Below, piece after piece: positions 34,566-41,546 of a stretch of DNA of 64,000 nucleotides. The translations under genes and the position numbers were made by a program. The stretch is from Buttiauxella sp965119215. Its GTDB lineage: Bacteria > Pseudomonadota > Gammaproteobacteria > Enterobacterales > Enterobacteriaceae. Where the stretch lies: contig CBCPKK010000023.1 of assembly GCA_965119215.1 (NCBI GenBank), forward strand, positions 1-64,000, written 5' to 3'. Numbering within the stretch: position 1 is the stretch's first letter; each line of letters opens with the position of its first letter. The notes under the pieces were generated by a model, which did no database searches, was not told where the DNA came from, and worked only from the letters and a program-made list of their open reading frames with translations.

Positions 34566-34623
34566 CTGAGCTTCCAGACTTTAAACTCCCGCCGATCCCC
34601 GCTAGCATCATGTCATACAGGCA

Positions 34624-36072
34624 ATGAATGAGATGAAGCTATTGAACCAGTGGCATTTTTTCCCACGATCCTTACGTCAGCTTGTCATGATGGCTTTTTT
34701 GCTGGTGCTGGTTCCCTTGTTGGTTCTGGCATGGCAAGCCTGGCAAAGCCTTAATGCGCTCAGCGATCAGGCCGCGTTGACTAACCGCACCACGCTTGTC
34801 GATGCGCGCCGCAGTGAAGCCATGACTAACGTGGCGCTGGAAATGGAACGCAGCTACCGCCAATACTGCGTGCTGGATGATGCAACGCTTGCGACGGTCT
34901 ATCAGGGGCAGCGTAAGCGCTACGCCCAGATGCTGGAGGCTCACGCAGGCGTCTTGCCCGACAATCGTCTTTATCAAGCCTTAAGCCAGTCGTTAAACGA
35001 CCTCGCCGAAATACACTGCAAAAATAGCGGGCCAGATACCGCTTCTGCGGCACATCTTGAAACTTTCGCCGCGGCTAATGCTGAAATGGTGCAGGCAACG
35101 CGTGCGGTTGTGTTTTCCCGTGGGCAGCAACTTCAGCAAGAAATTGCCGAGCGCGGGCAGTTCTTTGGCTGGCAGGCGCTGGTGTTATTCCTGTTAAGCG
35201 TCGCGCTTGTGATTATCTTCACGCGCATGATTATCGGCCCGGTGAAAGGCATCGAACGGATGATTAACTTGCTTGGCGAAGGACACTCGCTGGGTAACAC
35301 TGTGTTGTTTAAAGGGCCGCGCGAATTGCGTTCAATAGGGCAGCGGATTGTCTGGCTAAGTGAGCGCCTCTCCTGGCTTGAATCCCAGCGCCACGAGTTT
35401 TTACGCCATATCTCCCACGAATTAAAAACCCCGCTCGCCAGTATGCGCGAAGGCACTGAACTGCTTGCCGATCAGGTCGTCGGACCGCTGACTAACGACC
35501 AAAAAGAAGTAGTAGAAATTCTTGATAGCAGTAGCCGTCACTTACAAAAATTGATTGAACAATTACTGGATTACAACCGCAAACTGGCCGATGTCCCAGT
35601 CGAGTTGGAAAAAGTTGAACTGGCACCGCTCGCGGATGTAATTATCGCCGCTCACAGTTTGCCAGCACGGGCTAAAATGATGCGTACCGAATGTGATTTC
35701 AGCCCGGTGCCATGCCTTGCAGAACCTATGTTGTTAATGAGCGTGTTGGACAATCTCTATTCCAATGCGGTGCACTATGGGTCTGAATCCGGTACCATTT
35801 ATCTACGAAGCTCGCAGGTAGGGAACTCGCTCCATATTGATGTCGGGAACACGGGTGACCCCATTCCGGCGGCGGAGCGAGAGATGATCTTTGAACCTTT
35901 TTATCAGGGAAGTCACCAGCGTAAAGGTGCAGTTAAAGGGAGTGGTCTTGGGTTGAGTATTGCCCAGGATTGTATTCGTCGAATGCACGGTGAATTGCAC
36001 CTGATTGACGATGAAACGGCGGATGTTTGCTTCCGTATTGAGTTGCCTGTATTTCCGAGAACAAATAAATAA
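34624..36072 (+). CDS. glrK: sensor histidine kinase GlrK (QseE)
   Basis: GlrK is an inner-membrane sensor kinase that phosphorylates GlrR. The 482-residue protein has a first membrane segment (LVMMAFLLVLVPLLVLAW), a periplasmic domain of about 130 residues, and a second segment (ALVLFLLSVALVIIFT). HAMP, HisKA (FLRHISHELKTPLASMREG, with the phospho-His) and HATPase domains follow (N box DNLYSNAVHYG, G box GSGLGLSIAQD). ATGs at 34624 and 34633 are both possible; the second begins closer to E. coli. The stop overlaps the qseG start by one base. Confidence 0.93.
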   Translation: MNEMKLLNQWHFFPRSLRQLVMMAFLLVLVPLLVLAWQAWQSLNALSDQAALTNRTTLVDARRSEAMTNVALEMERSYRQYCVLDDATLATVYQGQRKRYAQMLEAHAGVLPDNRLYQALSQSLNDLAEIHCKNSGPDTASAAHLETFAAANAEMVQATRAVVFSRGQQLQQEIAERGQFFGWQALVLFLLSVALVIIFTRMIIGPVKGIERMINLLGEGHSLGNTVLFKGPRELRSIGQRIVWLSERLSWLESQRHEFLRHISHELKTPLASMREGTELLADQVVGPLTNDQKEVVEILDSSSRHLQKLIEQLLDYNRKLADVPVELEKVELAPLADVIIAAHSLPARAKMMRTECDFSPVPCLAEPMLLMSVLDNLYSNAVHYGSESGTIYLRSSQVGNSLHIDVGNTGDPIPAAEREMIFEPFYQGSHQRKGAVKGSGLGLSIAQDCIRRMHGELHLIDDETADVCFRIELPVFPRTNK

Positions 36073-36740
36073 TGAAAGCGACTATTTTTCGCCCGATCTC
36101 AGCATTGTTATTGCCGTTGTTACTGGCTAGCTGTGTTCAGAGCACGGTGACCCAAAACATTAAACACCCTCAGCCAATAGAAGAACCTGAACAACAACTG
36201 GCTGATTATATGTCGACAGATTGCGAAGACATCTGGCAAAACCAGAATAACGACTCCATGAACAACCCGCTTTATTGGCTGCGGGCAATGGACTGTGCCG
36301 AACGTTTAGCACCTGTGCAGGCGAGAGCGGAAGCGCGTCGCTGGCCATCCGATAGCTGGCGCGACACCTTTAAACGCGGCATCTTGCTGGCGAATGCCAA
36401 AATTAGCCCTACTGAGCGTCGTCGTTACATGACTAAACTGGATGCGATGACGGCTGAAGTCCCGGCGCAGGTGCGCTCGTTATTCCAGGTTTGGCGCGAT
36501 GGACAAGCTTCATTGCTGGCGCTTTCGGACGAACGTACGCGCTACAGCAAACTCCAGCAAACCTCAGACAGCGAGCTGGATACGCTGCGTGAACAGCAGC
36601 AACGCCTCAGAAATCAGTTAAGTTTGACCACTCGAAAACTCGAAAACCTCACGGATATTGAACGCCAGCTATCCAGCCGTAAACCGGCCAGTACCGAATT
36701 GCCGGACAACACCAAACCCGCGCCGGAGGCAAAACCATGA
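36072..36740 (+). CDS. qseG: outer-membrane lipoprotein QseG
   Basis: QseG is an outer-membrane lipoprotein that contacts the periplasmic part of the sensor kinase and promotes its activity in E. coli. The 222-residue precursor has a signal ending in LLASC with the lipid-bearing Cys21. The C-terminal third (SELDTLREQQQRLRNQLSLTTRKLENLTDIERQL) reads as a coiled coil, followed by a Pro/Lys-rich tail. It overlaps glrK by one base and glrR by four, so all three proteins are probably made in fixed ratio. Confidence 0.9.
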   Translation: MKATIFRPISALLLPLLLASCVQSTVTQNIKHPQPIEEPEQQLADYMSTDCEDIWQNQNNDSMNNPLYWLRAMDCAERLAPVQARAEARRWPSDSWRDTFKRGILLANAKISPTERRRYMTKLDAMTAEVPAQVRSLFQVWRDGQASLLALSDERTRYSKLQQTSDSELDTLREQQQRLRNQLSLTTRKLENLTDIERQLSSRKPASTELPDNTKPAPEAKP

Positions 36741-38074
36741 CGCAACGTAAACCTGCCAGATTACTGCTGGTTGACGACGATCCTGGTTTGCTCAAACTCC
36801 TCGGTATGCGCCTGACCAGCGAAGGCTACACCGTCACGACCGCTGAAAGTGGTGCTGAAGGGCTGCGCTTGTTGGGGCGAGAGAAAATCGACCTGGTGAT
36901 TAGCGACCTGCGAATGGACGAAATGGATGGCATGGCGCTGTTTGCCGAAATCCAGAAAGCACAGCCGGGAATGCCGGTGATCATTCTTACCGCTCATGGC
37001 TCGATTCCCGACGCCGTTGCCGCCACGCAGCAGGGCGTGTTTAGCTTCCTGACCAAACCGGTTGATAAAGACGCGCTCTATAAAGCTATTGACGATGCGC
37101 TGGTGCATTCGGTTATTGCAGGCGACGACATGTGGCGCGGTACCATCGTCACCCGTAGCCCGATTATGCAACGTTTGCTGGATCAGGCGCGTATGGTGGC
37201 GCAGTCGGATGTCAGCGTGTTAATTCACGGGCAAAGTGGCACCGGCAAAGAGATCCTCGCTCAAGCCATTCACAACGCCAGCCCGCGCAGCAAAAAAGCG
37301 TTTATCGCCATTAACTGCGGCGCATTGCCGGAGCAACTGCTGGAGTCCGAACTGTTTGGGCATTCGCGCGGTGCTTTTACCGGCGCGGTCAGCAGCAGAG
37401 AAGGGTTGTTCCAGGCCGCAGAGGGCGGAACATTATTTCTTGATGAAATTGGCGATATGCCAATCCCATTACAGGTCAAGCTGCTGCGTGTTTTGCAGGA
37501 ACGCAAAGTGCGTCCGCTAGGCAGCAACCGTGATCTGGACATCGACGTACGCATTCTTTCAGCTACCCACCGTGACTTGCCAAAAGCGATGGAACGGGGC
37601 GAGTTTCGTGAAGATTTGTTCTATCGCCTGAATGTGGTGAGCCTCAAGATCCCGGCGCTGCAAGAACGTGCGGAAGATGTGCCTTTGTTGGCGAATCATC
37701 TTTTACGCCAGTCTGCCGATCGCCATAAGCCGTTTGTCCGCAGTTTTTCGACCGATGCCATGAAACGCCTGATGGCGGCAAGTTGGCCTGGCAACGTGCG
37801 CCAATTAGTCAACGTCATTGAACAATGTGTTGCACTGACTTCCGCGCCGGTTATCAGCGAAGCGCTGGTTCAGCAGGCGCTGGAAGGGGAAAACACCGCG
37901 CTGCCTACTTTTGTTGAAGCGCGTAATCAGTTTGAACTGAATTACCTGCGCAAATTGCTGCAAATGACCAAAGGGAATGTCACCCAGGCTGCGCGTGTAG
38001 CGGGGCGTAACCGTACCGAATTCTACAAATTACTCTCAAGGCATGAACTCGATGCCAATGACTTTAAAGAGTAG
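36737..38074 (+). CDS. glrR: sigma-54-dependent response regulator GlrR (QseF)
   Basis: GlrR is an NtrC-type activator. The receiver domain (1-120) has the acidic pocket VDDD and phospho-acceptor Asp57 in VISDLRMDEMDG. The AAA+ domain has Walker A GQSGTGKE, the sigma-54 contact loop GAFTGA, and Walker B TLFLDEIG. A Fis-type helix-turn-helix ends the protein (GNVTQAARVAGRNRTEFYKLLSRH). Its targets in E. coli are glmY and rpoE; a perfect TGTC-N10-GACA site lies upstream of glmY here. The ATG overlaps the qseG stop by four bases. Confidence 0.95.
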   Translation: MTQRKPARLLLVDDDPGLLKLLGMRLTSEGYTVTTAESGAEGLRLLGREKIDLVISDLRMDEMDGMALFAEIQKAQPGMPVIILTAHGSIPDAVAATQQGVFSFLTKPVDKDALYKAIDDALVHSVIAGDDMWRGTIVTRSPIMQRLLDQARMVAQSDVSVLIHGQSGTGKEILAQAIHNASPRSKKAFIAINCGALPEQLLESELFGHSRGAFTGAVSSREGLFQAAEGGTLFLDEIGDMPIPLQVKLLRVLQERKVRPLGSNRDLDIDVRILSATHRDLPKAMERGEFREDLFYRLNVVSLKIPALQERAEDVPLLANHLLRQSADRHKPFVRSFSTDAMKRLMAASWPGNVRQLVNVIEQCVALTSAPVISEALVQQALEGENTALPTFVEARNQFELNYLRKLLQMTKGNVTQAARVAGRNRTEFYKLLSRHELDANDFKE

Positions 38075-38123
38075 TCTGTGGTAGGTTGAGCTATTGATGA
38101 AGTGCGGAAAGATAGAGAGAACT

Positions 38124-38462
38124 ATGAAAAAAATTGATGCGATTATTAAACCGTTCAAACTGGATGACGTGCGTGAAGCGCTGGCTGAAGTTGGCATCAC
38201 CGGCATGACGGTCACGGAAGTAAAAGGTTTCGGTCGTCAGAAAGGCCACACCGAACTGTACCGTGGCGCTGAGTACATGGTGGATTTCCTGCCAAAAGTA
38301 AAAATTGAAATTGTGGTCACCGACGACATTGTTGATACCTGTGTGGACACCATCATCCGTACCGCGCAAACCGGTAAAATCGGCGATGGTAAAATCTTTG
38401 TCTTTGACGTAGCGCGCGTAGTGCGTATCCGTACTGGCGAAGAAGACGACGCGGCGATTTAA
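38124..38462 (+). CDS. glnB: nitrogen regulatory protein P-II GlnB
   Basis: GlnB is the trimeric PII signal protein that reads 2-oxoglutarate and ATP/ADP and controls NtrB and the GlnE adenylyltransferase. From the ATG at 38124 (behind GAGAG) it has the standard 112 residues. The T-loop has the uridylylated Tyr51 in ELYRGAEYMVDF, and the C-terminal signature is TGKIGDGKIFVFDV. A longer start at 38094 lacks support. It lies 49 bases after glrR, as in E. coli. Confidence 0.97.
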   Translation: MKKIDAIIKPFKLDDVREALAEVGITGMTVTEVKGFGRQKGHTELYRGAEYMVDFLPKVKIEIVVTDDIVDTCVDTIIRTAQTGKIGDGKIFVFDVARVVRIRTGEEDDAAI

Positions 38463-38465
38463 TGT

Positions 38466-38497
38466 TTTCGCCCTCATCCGTAAGGGTGAGGGCGAAA
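38466..38497. terminator. inverted repeat between glnB and hmp
   Basis: TTTCGCCCTCA pairs perfectly with TGAGGGCGAAA (38466-38476 with 38487-38497). It sits between the convergent ends of glnB and hmp, so it may act as a bidirectional terminator. It also shares the GGGTGAGGGCGA core of the REP-like elements in this window. Confidence 0.6.
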
Positions 38498-38503
38498 TGA
38501 AAA

Positions 38504-39694
38504 TTACATCACCTTATGCGGCCCGAAGCACTCGTAATGAATCCTGTCCTGCTCAACACCCAACTTCACTAACTGTTCCGCTGCAAAACGCATAAAGTTC
38601 ACAGGGCCACACAGATAAAACTGCATATCTGGCGCGCTGATTTTGCTTTCCAGCGCCAGCAAATCTAACAAACCTTCGCTATCAAACTTTGCCTGTGCAC
38701 GGCAGCTTTCGCTCGGCGTGCGATACCAGACGTGGCGCTCAAAGCGCGGCAACTGTTCACCCAAACGATTCACTTCTTCGGCAAACGCATGCACATCGCC
38801 GTGCTCGGCTGCATGGAACCAGTTAACCTGGGCCTGATGGGCATTTTTCGCTAGCGTATCAAGCATTGCCAGCATTGGTGTTTGACCAACGCCTGCGGAA
38901 ATCAGCGTCACTGGAGTTTGAGCTGCAACATCCATAAAGAAATCACCGGCTGGAGCGGCAAGATGCACTTCATTTCCGACTTGCGCATGGTTGTGCAACC
39001 AGCTTGAAACCTGACCCAAATCTTCGCGTTTAACCGCAATGCGATAGGTTTTGCCATCTGGCTTACGGGTTAATGAATACTGGCGAATTTCCTGATGCGG
39101 GAAACCTTCAGGCTTCAGCCACACGCCAAGGTATTGACCAGGCTGATAGTCTGCAACCGGTTTACCATCCACAGGTTCAAATTCAAAGCTGGTGATCAGT
39201 GTGCTTTGCGGCTCTTTGGCCACAATGCGGAATGCACGAGTCCCTTCCCAACCGCCTGTTTTAACTGCGTTGCTTTGGTAGATTTCAGCTTCACGATTGA
39301 TAAACACGCCCGCCAGCACGCCGTATGCTTTACCCCACGCATCCAGCACTTCCTGGCCTGGGCTGAACATCTCATCCAGCGTGGCTAACAAATGGCCGCC
39401 GACAATATCGTACTGCTCAGGTTTAATTTGGAAACTGGTGTGCTTCTGCGCGATTTTCTCAACCGCAGGCAACAGCACTGCCAGATTTTCGATATTAGTG
39501 GCGTAGGCGCAGATAGCATTGAACAGCGCTTCACGCTGATCGCCATTGCGTTGGTTGCTCATATTAAAGATCTCTTTCAGCTCAGGATTATGGCTGAACA
39601 TACGATCGTAAAAATGCGCGGTAAGCTTTGGACCTGTGGCTGCAAGCAGGGGAATGGTGGATTTCACAACGGCGATGGTTTGTGCATCAAGCAT
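38504..39694 (-). CDS. hmp: flavohemoglobin / nitric oxide dioxygenase Hmp
   Basis: Hmp turns nitric oxide and oxygen into nitrate using NAD(P)H. From the ATG at 39694 (AGGAG seven bases upstream) it has 396 residues, as in E. coli. The N-terminal globin domain carries the proximal heme His in AQKHTSFQI. The FAD-binding domain follows (RQYSLTRKPDGKTYRIAVKRE), then the NAD-binding domain (LISAGVGQTPMLAML, FYLCGPVNFM). It diverges from glyA. An NsrR-type site upstream predicts derepression by nitric oxide. Confidence 0.97.
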   Translation of the reverse strand: MLDAQTIAVVKSTIPLLAATGPKLTAHFYDRMFSHNPELKEIFNMSNQRNGDQREALFNAICAYATNIENLAVLLPAVEKIAQKHTSFQIKPEQYDIVGGHLLATLDEMFSPGQEVLDAWGKAYGVLAGVFINREAEIYQSNAVKTGGWEGTRAFRIVAKEPQSTLITSFEFEPVDGKPVADYQPGQYLGVWLKPEGFPHQEIRQYSLTRKPDGKTYRIAVKREDLGQVSSWLHNHAQVGNEVHLAAPAGDFFMDVAAQTPVTLISAGVGQTPMLAMLDTLAKNAHQAQVNWFHAAEHGDVHAFAEEVNRLGEQLPRFERHVWYRTPSESCRAQAKFDSEGLLDLLALESKISAPDMQFYLCGPVNFMRFAAEQLVKLGVEQDRIHYECFGPHKVM

Positions 39695-39727
39695 GGTGTA
39701 GCTCCTGATTTCTGGCATTTAAAGTTA

Positions 39728-39750
39728 ATGTTGTATTTTAAATGCATCTT
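39728..39750 (-). promoter_or_regulatory. NsrR site of hmp
   Basis: On the minus strand AAGATGCATTT is followed after one base by AAATACAACAT, which matches the inverse of the first arm at 8 of 11 positions. This is the 11-1-11 arrangement of NsrR sites. It lies about 35 bases upstream of the hmp ATG. Confidence 0.75.
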
Positions 39751-39906
39751 ATAAAATAATCGGATTAAAAAAAAGCACTACATTGTAAATGGACACTGAC
39801 GGAGTCGATGTGGCTCACAGAACATGAATTTTCTGCATGTTGATGATGAATTAATATCCGTTGAAATCACTAACGACTTTTGCCTTCAAACCCTTGCAGG
39901 ACGCCG

Positions 39907-39922
39907 AGCCAATCGTTTGCGT
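39907..39922 (+). promoter_or_regulatory. PurR-like box of glyA
   Basis: AGCCAATCGTTTGCGT matches the reversed PurR consensus at 12 of its 14 defined positions, with the GTTTGCGT arm intact. E. coli glyA is repressed by PurR, and the site lies 120 bases before the glyA start. E. coli glyA also has MetR sites; I saw no good TGAA-N5-TTCA here. Confidence 0.6.
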
Positions 39923-40040
39923 AAAAACCTCTGTCAAGACCTATCACCAGATACCAATTCGGTTTACACTGTTGCCCGTTGTTTGAGAGAGCCCTCAAAG
40001 CTGTTCGAATTTTTACTGTTAGCTGAGTCTGGAGATGCGA

Positions 40041-41294
40041 ATGTTAAAACGTGAAATGAACATTGCCGATTACGATGCCGATTTATGGCAGGCCATGGAG
40101 CAAGAAAAAGTACGTCAGGAAGAGCACATTGAACTGATCGCCTCCGAAAACTACACCAGCCCACGCGTAATGCAGGCGCAGGGTTCTCAGCTGACTAACA
40201 AATATGCTGAAGGCTATCCAGGCAAGCGCTATTACGGCGGTTGCGAATACGTTGACGTGGTTGAGCAACTGGCCATCGATCGTGCAAAAGAGCTGTTTGG
40301 CGCTGATTACGCTAACGTGCAGCCGCACTCCGGTTCTCAGGCTAACTTCGCGGTATACACCACCCTGTTAGAACCAGGCGACACCGTTCTGGGTATGAAC
40401 CTGGCACACGGCGGCCACCTGACTCACGGCTCCCCGGTAAACTTCTCCGGCAAGCTGTACAACATCGTTCCTTACGGTATCGATGAAACCGGTCACATCG
40501 ACTACGCAGACCTGGAAAAACAAGCCAAAGAACATAAACCGAAAATGATCATCGGTGGCTTCTCTGCTTATTCCGGCGTGGTTGACTGGGCAAAAATGCG
40601 TGAAATCGCAGACATGGTTGGCGCGTATCTGTTCGTTGATATGGCACACGTTGCGGGTCTTATCGCAGCAGACGTCTACCCGAACCCAGTTCCACATGCG
40701 CACGTTGTTACCACAACAACGCACAAAACGCTGGCAGGCCCGCGCGGTGGTTTAATCCTCGCGAAAGGCGGCAGCGAAGAGCTGTATAAGAAACTGAACT
40801 CCGCTGTATTCCCAGGCGCGCAGGGCGGCCCACTGATGCACGTTATTGCGGGCAAAGCGGTTGCACTGAAAGAAGCCATGGAACCTGAGTTCAAAACTTA
40901 TCAGCAGCAAGTGGCTAAGAACGCAAAAGCGATGGTTTCTGTGTTCCTGGAACGCGGCTACAAAGTGGTTTCTGGCGGTACTGATAACCACCTGTTCCTG
41001 CTGGACCTGGTTGATAAAAACCTGACCGGTAAAGAGGCCGATGCAGCCCTGGGTCGCGCGAACATCACCGTGAACAAAAACAGCGTGCCAAACGATCCTA
41101 AGAGCCCGTTTGTGACTTCCGGTATCCGTATCGGTACACCTGCTGTGACTCGCCGTGGCTTCACCGAAGCTGACGTTCGCGAGCTGGCTGGCTGGATGTG
41201 TGATGTGTTAGATAGCATCAACGACGAAGCGGTTATCGAACGCACCAAGCAAAAAGTTCTGGATATTTGCGCCCGCCTGCCGGTTTACGCATAA
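40041..41294 (+). CDS. glyA: serine hydroxymethyltransferase GlyA
   Basis: GlyA interconverts serine plus tetrahydrofolate with glycine plus 5,10-methylene-tetrahydrofolate, the main source of one-carbon units. From the ATG at 40041, with GGAG at 40030-40033, it has the 417 residues of E. coli GlyA. The pyridoxal phosphate lysine is in VVTTTTHKTLAGPRGG (Lys229), and the fold I signature ASENYTSPRVMQAQGS is at the N terminus. A strong terminator follows. Upstream lies a PurR-like box, fitting its role as C1 donor for purine synthesis with purL in this window. Confidence 0.97.
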   Translation: MLKREMNIADYDADLWQAMEQEKVRQEEHIELIASENYTSPRVMQAQGSQLTNKYAEGYPGKRYYGGCEYVDVVEQLAIDRAKELFGADYANVQPHSGSQANFAVYTTLLEPGDTVLGMNLAHGGHLTHGSPVNFSGKLYNIVPYGIDETGHIDYADLEKQAKEHKPKMIIGGFSAYSGVVDWAKMREIADMVGAYLFVDMAHVAGLIAADVYPNPVPHAHVVTTTTHKTLAGPRGGLILAKGGSEELYKKLNSAVFPGAQGGPLMHVIAGKAVALKEAMEPEFKTYQQQVAKNAKAMVSVFLERGYKVVSGGTDNHLFLLDLVDKNLTGKEADAALGRANITVNKNSVPNDPKSPFVTSGIRIGTPAVTRRGFTEADVRELAGWMCDVLDSINDEAVIERTKQKVLDICARLPVYA

Positions 41295-41317
41295 TCCCGA
41301 CATATTTGAAAGACTGA

Positions 41318-41341
41318 AACCCCGGCTTGCCGGGGTTTTTT
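41318..41341 (+). terminator. terminator of glyA
   Basis: AACCCCGG/CCGGGGTT with a CTTG loop (41318-41325 with 41330-41337) is followed by a T run. It stands between glyA and the oppositely directed lipoprotein gene. Confidence 0.9.
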
Positions 41342-41354
41342 ATTGTTCTAAGAT

Positions 41355-41546
41355 TTAACGCGCATCTCGTACCACCTTATCGCACTTCTCTGTACTCTCC
41401 TGACCATCGCCACTCTTCGCAGCCTGAATACATTCCTGGTAATCCCTTGGGGAGAGGGTTTCTGTCGTTTCATGTTTAGCCGGTTGGGAATTTTCGCTGC
41501 ATCCTGCGAGCAGTACGGCGCAAAGAATCATGCTTGTTCTAATCAT
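41355..41546 (-). CDS. small lipoprotein of the alpha-galactoside operon
   Basis: This 63-residue protein has a signal peptide ending in the lipobox LLAGC (Cys16). The mature part is short and charged, with two cysteines (Cys39 and Cys55) that could form a disulfide. I do not recognise the family. Its ATG overlaps the stop of the exported glycosidase gene by four bases, so it is translated as part of that operon. E. coli has a small lipoprotein gene (chiQ) after its ChiP porin gene, and this may be the counterpart, but I cannot show homology. Confidence 0.7.
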   Translation of the reverse strand: MIRTSMILCAVLLAGCSENSQPAKHETTETLSPRDYQECIQAAKSGDGQESTEKCDKVVRDAR

